Source of the DNA: Bacteroidaceae bacterium
GTDB taxonomy: Bacteria > Bacteroidota > Bacteroidia > Bacteroidales > Bacteroidaceae
Direction: 5' to 3'
Assembly: GCA_024695315.1 (NCBI GenBank)
Contig: JAILIJ010000344.1
Coordinates: forward strand, 1-6,835
Length of the DNA stretch: 6,835 nucleotides
Of the stretch, positions 1 to 5,674 are shown piece after piece. The position numbers and the translations under genes are program-made. The notes beneath the pieces are model-generated. The model worked only from the letters and a program-made list of their open reading frames with translations. It ran no database searches and was not told the DNA's origin. Position 1 is the stretch's first letter, and each line of letters opens with the position of its first letter.

Positions 1-794
1 CACAAGACAAAATTGATCTATTCATCGTACATACAAATGATACACATAGTTGTATAGAAAAAATAAATCCAAACTTATCTGACACCACATTAGCAGGTAA
101 GGGCGGTTTTCTAAGACGTACAGCAGCTATTGAAAATTTTAGAAAAGAAGATCCAGAATTGTTACTTTTTGATAGTGGCGATTTCTCTCAAGGTTCTGCC
201 TACTATAATCTTTTCAAGGGGGAGGTAGAAATAAAACTCATGAACATGATGAAATACGACGCCGGAACAATCGGAAATCATGAGTTTGATTTCGGACTTG
301 ACAATATGGCAAGGATTTTCGAAATGGCAAACTTTCCTATACTCTGCTGCAACTACGATTTTTCAAACACACCAGTAGAAAAATTCGTAAAACCTTACAC
401 CATAATCAACAGAAAGGGTGTTAAGATTGGTGTAACTGCAGTATGCACAGTACTCGATGGATTGGTTTCAAAGGCTAATAGCGGAGATACAAAATTTCTG
501 GATCCAATAGAAAACGCAAATAAGATTGCTGACTTCCTTAAAAATGAAGAGAAATGCGATATTGTGGTATGCTTATCTCATCTAGGATGGGGAGTAGAAA
601 CGATAAATGATGAACAATTCATAAAAGGAACAAAAAATATTGATATTGTACTCGGAGGACATAGTCACACATATTTCTCAGAACCCAAATACATCAAAAA
701 TAGCATAGGAAAAGACGTTTTATGCAACCAAATGGGCAAGAGTGGACGTTTCGTTGGAACGCTAAAAGTAGAAATGGACAAAATCAATAAATAA
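1..794 (+). CDS. Secreted 5'-nucleotidase-type metallophosphatase, catalytic domain only (5' end outside window)
   Basis: The reading frame is open from position 3, giving 263 visible residues up to TAA at 792-794. Numbering from the first visible codon, it carries the motifs of the UshA/5'-nucleotidase calcineurin-like phosphoesterase family: HTNDTH at 10-15 (metal ligands D13, H15), DSGDF around D60, GNHEFD (N92, H93), SHLGWG (H193) and GGHSHT (H220, H222). Such enzymes use two metal ions to remove phosphate from nucleotides or related phosphoesters, usually outside the inner membrane. The visible start QDKIDLF resembles the mature end left by a Bacteroidota signal peptide, so the missing part is probably little more than that peptide. 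The protein stops soon after GHSH, so it lacks the C-terminal substrate-binding domain of full UshA; in Bacteroidota that domain is often encoded by a neighbouring gene. The TTG at 159 is not the start, because the conserved HTNDTH motif lies upstream of it. Exact substrate is unknown. Confidence 0.9.
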   Translation, partial: QDKIDLFIVHTNDTHSCIEKINPNLSDTTLAGKGGFLRRTAAIENFRKEDPELLLFDSGDFSQGSAYYNLFKGEVEIKLMNMMKYDAGTIGNHEFDFGLDNMARIFEMANFPILCCNYDFSNTPVEKFVKPYTIINRKGVKIGVTAVCTVLDGLVSKANSGDTKFLDPIENANKIADFLKNEEKCDIVVCLSHLGWGVETINDEQFIKGTKNIDIVLGGHSHTYFSEPKYIKNSIGKDVLCNQMGKSGRFVGTLKVEMDKINK

Positions 795-803
795 CAAGTC
801 CAT

Positions 804-814
804 AAGGAGGTGAT
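804..814 (+). other. Orphan perfect Shine-Dalgarno-like sequence with no gene behind it
   Basis: AAGGAGGTGAT is fully complementary to the typical 3' end of bacterial 16S rRNA over 11 bases. It begins 9 nt after the phosphatase stop codon. No ATG, GTG or TTG opening a meaningful frame follows at ribosome-binding distance; only a frame of about a dozen codons with an ATA or ATT start could be forced. Bacteroidota rarely use Shine-Dalgarno pairing, so the match may be chance, a leftover of a lost gene or a regulatory element. Confidence 0.35.
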
Positions 815-879
815 TATACAGCATATTATCAACAATTTTACTGTTTCAAACAAATAAATTCATAAATAATTAAATATTA

Positions 880-911
880 TTCGCTTTTTTCGGCAATTTT
901 AACTATTTTTG
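880..911 (+). promoter_or_regulatory. Predicted Bacteroidota promoter of the MORN-phosphatase operon
   Basis: TATTTTTG at 904-911 matches the Bacteroidota housekeeping -7 consensus TAnnTTTG exactly. TTCG at 880-883 matches three of four bases of the -33 TTTG element, with a 20-base gap that fits the expected spacing. The DNA upstream (851-880) is almost pure A/T. Transcription would begin near 918, leaving a leader of about 20 nt before the ATG at 937. This argues against the alternative in-frame TTG start at 916. Consensus and spacing are family knowledge; the promoter itself is inferred. Confidence 0.55.
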
Positions 912-915
912 CCGA
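890..915 (+). repeat. Inverted repeat enclosing the promoter -7 box
   Basis: TCGGCAA (890-896) and TTGCCGA (909-915) are perfect 7-bp inverted arms separated by 12 AT-rich bases. They frame the spacer and overlap the end of the predicted -7 box. The downstream arm is not followed by a T run, so it is a poor terminator for the upstream gene. Its position suits an operator for a dimeric repressor, but no binding protein can be named. Confidence 0.45.
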
Positions 916-936
916 TTGAAATATTTTCTGAAGATT

Positions 937-2076
937 ATGAATTTCAAAAGACATACATTAGCCAGTATAGTTTTGTTGACATCCATCGCAAATATGGATG
1001 CCCAAAAAATTGTTATTGGCAACTATATTTTCTCCAAAGACAAAGCTACATACTATGGAGAACTTGTCAGCGGAAAACCTTACGGAAAAGGGAAAACAAC
1101 TTTCAAGAATGGTGACACTTACGAAGGACAATACGTTAAAGGAAAAAGGGAAGGCAACGGCACTTACCAGTTCTCTGATGGCGAACGTTACGAAGGACAG
1201 TGGCACCAAGACCACCAACATGGCAATGGTATTTATTATTTTGCAAACAATAATAAATATGATGGCCTTTGGTATATTGATTACCAACAGGGAAATGGTA
1301 CTATGTACTATTATAATGGCGATAAATACGTCGGAGAATGGTATCAGGACAAGAGAGACGGACAAGGAACATACACTTGGGCCAACGGTGTTTATTACAA
1401 AGGTGGATGGAAGGATGACAAAAAACATGGCCATGGAGTATTCGATTGGCGAGATGGAAGCTCGTATGTAGGAAATATGGAACAGGACATGAGAAATGGA
1501 CAGGGAACATATTTCTATGCTAATGGAGATAAATATGTCGGTGGATGGAAAAACGACATGATGCACGGTAGAGGAATATACGAATTCCATAATGGCGATA
1601 AATACGAAGGCGATTACATAAACGGAGAACGTACCGGACAAGGTATTTTTACATACACAGATAATCGTAAATACATCGGACAGTTCCAAAATGGACTTAT
1701 GGAAGGAACAGGTGTCTACACTTGGCCTGATGGTAGCAAATACGAGGGTATGTGGAGCAACGATAAAGAGGATGGACGTGGTAAATACACAAGTGCTGCA
1801 GGCGATGTATACGACGGAGAATGGGCAAATGGAGAAATGAGCGGTGACGGAGTACTACACATGGCTGATGGTACTAAGTTTAGAGGACAATTCAAAAATG
1901 GTCAAAAAAACGGAAAAGGTATTGAGGTTTACCCCGATGGATCACGTTATGAAGGTGGATTTGTAGATGACCTAAAGAATGGTGCTTTTCTTGAAAAAGA
2001 TAAAAATGGAAATGTTGTAAGAAAAGGATACTACAAAAGAGGTAAACTTGAAACTGCTACTATAGTTAAAAGATAA
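937..2076 (+). CDS. Secreted MORN-repeat protein (14 tandem repeats)
   Basis: The 379-residue product begins with a signal peptide: basic MNFKRH, hydrophobic core TLASIVLLTSIA, likely cleavage after A22 in NMDA|QK. No lipobox Cys is present. A 15-residue linker follows, then residues 38-359 are MORN repeats, and a basic 20-residue tail (360-379) closes the protein. No catalytic domain is present. MORN repeats form elongated beta-hairpin solenoids that mediate protein or lipid contacts in other systems; the role of bacterial secreted versions is largely unknown. I chose ATG 937 over in-frame TTG 916 because it puts the positive n-region of the signal peptide at the N-terminus and because 916 lies at the predicted transcription start. 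The inositol monophosphatase gene follows after 6 nt, so the two are probably one transcript. Predicted location is periplasm or cell surface. Confidence 0.88.
   Translation: MNFKRHTLASIVLLTSIANMDAQKIVIGNYIFSKDKATYYGELVSGKPYGKGKTTFKNGDTYEGQYVKGKREGNGTYQFSDGERYEGQWHQDHQHGNGIYYFANNNKYDGLWYIDYQQGNGTMYYYNGDKYVGEWYQDKRDGQGTYTWANGVYYKGGWKDDKKHGHGVFDWRDGSSYVGNMEQDMRNGQGTYFYANGDKYVGGWKNDMMHGRGIYEFHNGDKYEGDYINGERTGQGIFTYTDNRKYIGQFQNGLMEGTGVYTWPDGSKYEGMWSNDKEDGRGKYTSAAGDVYDGEWANGEMSGDGVLHMADGTKFRGQFKNGQKNGKGIEVYPDGSRYEGGFVDDLKNGAFLEKDKNGNVVRKGYYKRGKLETATIVKR
1048..2013 (+). repeat. Array of 14 in-phase 69-bp MORN units
   Basis: Fourteen consecutive 23-codon units without any insertion or deletion cover residues 38-359 of the MORN protein. 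The working consensus is KYxGxWxxDxxxGxGxYxxxNGD. The central units (4, 5, 7, 8, 9) are closest to one another at DNA level, sharing stretches such as GATAAATA followed by a Gly codon. Unit 11 has SAAGD in place of x-NGD, and unit 14 has lost the second Gly of GxG (GAF) and is degenerate. Third-position differences between units suggest an old, selected array rather than a recent expansion. Confidence 0.85.
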
Positions 2077-2082
2077 TAAACT

Positions 2083-2928
2083 ATGGATTTACAAAATATT
2101 ACAGAACAAGTAAAAGCGCTAGCCTATGAGGTAGGCGCTTTTATTCGTATTCAACGAGAGAACTTCAAAAGTGAACGTGTAATTGCTAAGACTTCACACG
2201 ATTACGTAAGCTACGTTGATAAAGAGGCAGAAGCAAAAATAATAGAGGGGTTAAAGATAATCTTACCTGAATCTGGATTCGTTACTGAAGAGAGTACTGA
2301 CATCAATAATAGAGAAGAAAGATTGACGATGGACGATAGATACGAATTCTGCTGGATTGTTGACCCATTAGATGGAACAACGAATTTTATTCATGGATTG
2401 GCTCCATATTGCGTTAGCATCGCTCTAAGAAACAAAGAAGAAATATTGGCAGGAATTGTTTACGAAGTAAGCAACGATGAAATGTTCTGTGCTTATAAGG
2501 GAGGCGGAGCGTTTTGTAACAATAAAATAATAAAAACTTCAGCTATAAAAACAATTGATAATGCACTACTTACCATAGGACTTCCGTATGATGTAAATAA
2601 AGCTAGTAAGTTTTACACACATCTATCTGGCAAATTATATGGCAACGTAGCAAGTCTAAGAAATCTAGGGTCGGCAGAAGCTGAACTATGCTATGTTGCA
2701 CAGGGAAGAATCGACGCTTATATCGAACCCTGTATTTTCCCATGGGACGTAGCTGCTGGTAGCATAATACTAAAAGAAGCTGGAGGGGATATTTCTGACT
2801 TTAGTGGAGAAAATAAATTATGGGAACAAGGTATTGAAGTTCTTGCCACAAACGGACTGATACACCAAGAGCTACAAAGGGTAGTAGAGGAAACTAAAAA
2901 AGAGGTAAACGCCGTATTTTTAGATTAA
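2083..2928 (+). CDS. Inositol monophosphatase family protein (SuhB/IMPase-like)
   Basis: This 281-residue protein has the full length and all signature motifs of the Mg2+-dependent, lithium-sensitive inositol monophosphatase family. E70 lies in TEEST, D94 and D97 in WIVDPLDGTTNFIHG (motif A), and D222 in PWDVAAGSI (motif B); RNLGSAEAEL at 193-202 is the usual core segment. Family members hydrolyse myo-inositol 1-phosphate to inositol, and some act on other sugar phosphates or 3'-phosphoadenosine 5'-phosphate, so the substrate is not settled by sequence. No signal peptide is visible; it should be cytoplasmic. The ATG lies 6 nt after the MORN gene stop, with no Shine-Dalgarno, as is normal for Bacteroidota. 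A terminator follows 14 nt after the stop, so this is the last gene of its transcript. In Bacteroidota that make inositol lipids, such an enzyme could supply free inositol, but no inositol-lipid synthesis gene is visible here. Confidence 0.92.
   Translation: MDLQNITEQVKALAYEVGAFIRIQRENFKSERVIAKTSHDYVSYVDKEAEAKIIEGLKIILPESGFVTEESTDINNREERLTMDDRYEFCWIVDPLDGTTNFIHGLAPYCVSIALRNKEEILAGIVYEVSNDEMFCAYKGGGAFCNNKIIKTSAIKTIDNALLTIGLPYDVNKASKFYTHLSGKLYGNVASLRNLGSAEAELCYVAQGRIDAYIEPCIFPWDVAAGSIILKEAGGDISDFSGENKLWEQGIEVLATNGLIHQELQRVVEETKKEVNAVFLD
2112..2142 (+). other. Terminator-like palindrome inside the start of the phosphatase gene
   Basis: Arms AAAAGCGC (2112-2119) and GCGCTTTT (2135-2142) pair perfectly over 8 bp. 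Inside them, CC (2123-2124) pairs with GG (2130-2131) around the loop TATGA, separated by a TAG/TAG internal loop. The right arm ends in TTTT and continues ATT, giving an intrinsic-terminator shape about 30-60 nt after the start codon. It encodes codons 11-20 (KALAYEVGAF), so it may be a coincidence of codon choice, or a cis-acting attenuator or mRNA-stability element that lowers phosphatase expression relative to the MORN gene. Confidence 0.4.
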
Positions 2929-2941
2929 ATTATAAAAAAAC

Positions 2942-2973
2942 AAAGGAAATTGATAATTGCAATTTCCTTTTTT
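2942..2973 (+). terminator. Rho-independent terminator after the MORN-phosphatase operon
   Basis: AAAGGAAATTG (2942-2952) and CAATTTCCTTT (2960-2970) form an uninterrupted 11-bp stem with a 7-base loop, followed by three more T (TTTTTT at 2968-2973). An A run (2934-2940) lies upstream of the stem, so it could also act weakly in the other direction, though no minus-strand gene approaches it. Confidence 0.85.
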
Positions 2974-2975
2974 AT

Positions 2976-2983
2976 TATATTTG
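2976..2983 (+). promoter_or_regulatory. Predicted -7 box for the YhcH-like gene
   Basis: TATATTTG matches the Bacteroidota TAnnTTTG consensus exactly and lies 49 nt before the ATG at 3033, which leaves a leader of roughly 40 nt. The expected -33 region falls inside the terminator stem; the best candidates there (TTGA at 2950-2953, with a 22-base gap) fit poorly, so only the -7 element is well supported. Confidence 0.5.
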
Positions 2984-3032
2984 CAGATAAAGAAATTAAA
3001 TTGGAAATAATAACTTTATAATATACTTAGAT

Positions 3033-3479
3033 ATGATAATTGATACACTTGAAAACCTCGGTAAATACGCTTCTATCAATCCTCTTTTCAAAAAAGTGGC
3101 TGATTATATCGCTAATAATGATATCAACTCACATGAACCAGGAAAAGTTGAAATTGATGGTAAGGATCTCTTCGTGAACTATGCCGTAGCAAAGGGAAAG
3201 ACTAAGGAAGAGGCTAAACTCGAAAGCCACAATATAATGATTGACATACAAATTCCTCTTTCTTGCCCAGAAACTATGGGATATACTCCAAGAAAGGAGA
3301 TGGAGGAAGCTGAGTATAATGCAGAAAAAGACATAACTTTCTATAAGGGACTTGCAAAAGATTATGTAACTATCTTCCCTGGAAGTTTCGTTATATTCTT
3401 CCCACAGGACCTTCACGCTCCTTGTATCTCAGATAACAAGGAAATTAAAAAAGTAATTTTCAAGGTGAAGAATTTATAA
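3033..3479 (+). CDS. YhcH/YjgK/YiaL family cupin (EbgC/NanQ-like)
   Basis: This 148-residue protein matches the YhcH/YjgK/YiaL (DUF386) family in length and pattern. The opening MIIDTLENLGKY, the metal-site segment with E64, H66 and D71 (ExHNIMIDIQ), PQDLHAP (H128) near the C-terminus and the closing KKVIFKVKNL are all characteristic. The fold is a single-domain beta-sandwich cupin that binds a metal. Characterised relatives are E. coli EbgC, a small subunit of evolved beta-galactosidase, and NanQ (YhcH), which speeds anomer interconversion of N-acetylneuraminate. A sugar-anomer or sugar-binding role is thus likely, but the substrate is unknown, since no sialate or galactosidase gene is visible. 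It sits between a terminator and the branching enzyme gene, 72 nt upstream of the latter. The reading frame is intact and no signal peptide is seen. Confidence 0.85.
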   Translation: MIIDTLENLGKYASINPLFKKVADYIANNDINSHEPGKVEIDGKDLFVNYAVAKGKTKEEAKLESHNIMIDIQIPLSCPETMGYTPRKEMEEAEYNAEKDITFYKGLAKDYVTIFPGSFVIFFPQDLHAPCISDNKEIKKVIFKVKNL

Positions 3480-3514
3480 TCCTTTAGCTGGAATATAATA
3501 CTGATACACATATT

Positions 3515-3533
3515 TTTAACTTAAGTTGTTAAA
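3515..3533 (+). repeat. Small palindrome upstream of the branching enzyme gene
   Basis: TTTAAC (3515-3520) and GTTAAA (3528-3533) form inverted arms, and within them AACTTAAGTT (3518-3527) is a perfect 10-base palindrome. It ends 18 nt before the ATG at 3552. No T run follows, so it is not a convincing terminator; I see no good TAnnTTTG box in this 72-nt gap. It could be an operator or a leader structure, or simply AT-rich chance. Confidence 0.3.
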
Positions 3534-3551
3534 CCTATAAATCAATCTAAT

Positions 3552-5621
3552 ATGGCTTACAAGAAAGCAACAGATAAAAGTAATGCAACAGCAAAAAAAA
3601 ATACTGTTGCAAAACATATAGGACTTGTAAAAGCCGATCCATGGCTGGAACCTTATGAGTCTGCAATCGTAGGAAGACATCTACATGCTGAAAACAAAAT
3701 TGCAGATCTCACACAGAATGGAAAGATTAGTCTTTCTGACTTTGCAAGTGGTTATCTATATTTCGGACTGCACAAGCAAGAGAAAGGATGGACACTTAGA
3801 GAATGGGCACCTAACGCTACAGATATATATGTCATCGGAGATTTCAACGAATGGCAGGAGAATGAAGCGTACAAGATGACAAGAATTGATAACGGAAACT
3901 GGGAAATTGTTCTTAGTGACGTACAAATGAAACATGGCGACCTATTCAAACTTAAAGTTAAATGGAATGGTGGAGAAGGTGAACGTATTCCAGCATGGAT
4001 TAATAGAGTTGTGCAAGACGAAAATACAAAAATTTTCTCTGCACAGGCTTGGGCACCTGAAAATTCATTTGTCTGGAAAAATAAAACGTTCAAGCCAAAA
4101 ACATCTCCTCTGCTAATTTACGAATGTCATATCGGTATGGCACAAGATGCTGAAAAGGTTGGCTCATATGTAGAGTTTAAGGAGAATATCCTGCCAAGGA
4201 TTCAAAAAGAAGGGTATAATGCTATACAGATAATGGCTATTGCTGAACACCCTTATTACGGCTCATTTGGATATCACGTAAGCAACTTTTTTGCTGCATC
4301 AAGCAGATTCGGTACACCAGAAGAACTAAAAGACTTGATAGATACTGCTCATGGAATGGGAATTGCAGTTATTATGGATATTGTACATTCACATGCCGTA
4401 AAAAACGAAATTGAAGGTCTTGGAAACTTCGCAGGAGATGGATGCCAATATTTTATGCAAGGAGGAAGAAGAGAACATCCTGCATGGGATTCGTTATGTT
4501 TTGACTACGGAAAAAACGAAGTTCTGCATTTTCTTCTTTCTAACTGTAAATACTGGCTTGAAGAATATCACTTTGACGGATTCAGATTCGATGGAGTAAC
4601 TTCTATGCTTTATTATAGTCATGGATTAGGAGAAGCTTTCGGAGGATATGGCGACTATTATAACGGACACCAGGACGACGAAGCTATTTGCTACCTTACA
4701 TTAGCTAATATACTTATACATGACGTCAATCCTAAAGCTATTACCATAGCTGAAGAAGTATCTGGTATGCCAGGATTAGCAGCTCCATATAAAGACGGAG
4801 GATATGGATTCGATTACAGAATGCAAATGAATGTTCCAGACTACTGGATTAAGACAATGAAAGAGGCCAAAGATGAAGATTGGAAACCTTCTTCTATTTT
4901 CTGGGAACTTACAAACAGAAGAAAAGACGAAAAGACTGTAACATATACAGAAAGTCATGATCAAGCCCTGGTAGGGGATAAAACGGTTATTTTCCGACTT
5001 GTTGATGCTGATATGTATTGGCACTTCAAAAAGGGGGACGAAAACTTTATGGCTGAACGAGGTATAGCACTTCATAAAATGATTAGACTCGTTACAGCTT
5101 CTACAATGAACGGGGCTTATCTTAACTTTATGGGTAATGAATGGGGGCATCCAGAATGGATAGATTTCCCACGCGAAGGGAATGGCTGGAGTCATAAATA
5201 TGCTCGAAGGCAATGGAATCTCGTAGATAATCACGAATTATGCTACCATTATCTTGGTGATTTTGATGAAGCTATGCTAAGTGTGTTAAAGTCTGAAAAG
5301 AATTTCGAAAAAACTCCCGTACAAGAAATATGGCATAATGACGGAGACCAAATACTTGCCTACACACGAGGAGATATACTTTTCGTATTCAATTTCAACC
5401 CAACTCAGTCTTTTACAGACTATGGATTTATTGTACCTCAAGGTACTTATAACGTTATTCTAGATACAGATGATAAAGCATTTGGAGGACATGGATTTAA
5501 TGACGACTCTATTCGTCACTTCACTAGTTATGATCCTATATACGAAAAAGATAACAAAGGATGGTTAAAGCTTTACATTCCTGCTAGAACTGCTCTTGTC
5601 CTTAGAAAGGAAAAAGAATAA
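3552..5621 (+). CDS. glgB: 1,4-alpha-glucan branching enzyme, GH13_8 type
   Basis: This 689-residue enzyme transfers alpha-1,4 glucan segments to form alpha-1,6 branches in glycogen (EC 2.4.1.18) in the cytoplasm. A Lys/Thr/Ala-rich N-terminus (1-25) leads to a CBM48-type domain (about 60-160; GWTLREWAPNA, GDFNEW), a catalytic TIM barrel (about 190-570) and a C-terminal beta domain. GH13 regions are all present: DIVHSH (D276, H281), FDGFRFDGVTSM (nucleophile D347), TIAEEVSGMP (acid/base E401) and TESHDQALVGDKT (H469, D470). The HSHA, FRFDGVTSM and SHDQ wording is that of the eukaryotic/Bacteroidota GH13_8 subfamily; E. coli-type GH13_9 enzymes have SHDE. AEEV replaces the more usual AEDV, a conservative change. 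The ATG follows an AT-rich leader. No other glycogen gene is visible, so it is separated from the rest of the pathway, at least within this window. Confidence 0.95.
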   Translation: MAYKKATDKSNATAKKNTVAKHIGLVKADPWLEPYESAIVGRHLHAENKIADLTQNGKISLSDFASGYLYFGLHKQEKGWTLREWAPNATDIYVIGDFNEWQENEAYKMTRIDNGNWEIVLSDVQMKHGDLFKLKVKWNGGEGERIPAWINRVVQDENTKIFSAQAWAPENSFVWKNKTFKPKTSPLLIYECHIGMAQDAEKVGSYVEFKENILPRIQKEGYNAIQIMAIAEHPYYGSFGYHVSNFFAASSRFGTPEELKDLIDTAHGMGIAVIMDIVHSHAVKNEIEGLGNFAGDGCQYFMQGGRREHPAWDSLCFDYGKNEVLHFLLSNCKYWLEEYHFDGFRFDGVTSMLYYSHGLGEAFGGYGDYYNGHQDDEAICYLTLANILIHDVNPKAITIAEEVSGMPGLAAPYKDGGYGFDYRMQMNVPDYWIKTMKEAKDEDWKPSSIFWELTNRRKDEKTVTYTESHDQALVGDKTVIFRLVDADMYWHFKKGDENFMAERGIALHKMIRLVTASTMNGAYLNFMGNEWGHPEWIDFPREGNGWSHKYARRQWNLVDNHELCYHYLGDFDEAMLSVLKSEKNFEKTPVQEIWHNDGDQILAYTRGDILFVFNFNPTQSFTDYGFIVPQGTYNVILDTDDKAFGGHGFNDDSIRHFTSYDPIYEKDNKGWLKLYIPARTALVLRKEKE

Positions 5622-5674
5622 TAAACTTTTATAAAAATTAATATTTTCTTATATAAAGGAAACTTTAGTATTTA

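Noticed and set aside
665..853. Minus-strand 62-codon hydrophobic frame
   Set aside because: It overlaps the conserved GHSH end of the phosphatase and has no family resemblance or promoter; treated as a shadow.
916..936. TTG at 916 as an earlier start for the MORN protein
   Set aside because: It lies at the predicted transcription start and would put a second hydrophobic-basic stretch ahead of a normal signal peptide. ATG 937 fits better.
998..1471. Plus-strand 157-codon frame inside the MORN gene
   Set aside because: Another frame shadow of the repeat array; the overlapping frame has a signal peptide and clear MORN motifs.
958..1689. Long minus-strand open frame of 243 codons antisense to the MORN gene
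   Set aside because: It is a side effect of the 69-bp period: one stop-free unit in the antisense frame stays stop-free in each repeat. The product is a low-complexity Ile/Ser/Val-rich sequence with no recognisable domain.
4776..5234. Minus-strand 152-codon frame antisense to glgB
   Set aside because: It lies opposite conserved catalytic regions of glgB and gives a composition typical of antisense translation.
5622..5674. Possible terminator between glgB and the membrane protein
   Set aside because: Only very weak A/T pairings such as CTTTTATAAAAA are present, with no G/C stem, so I do not call a terminator.
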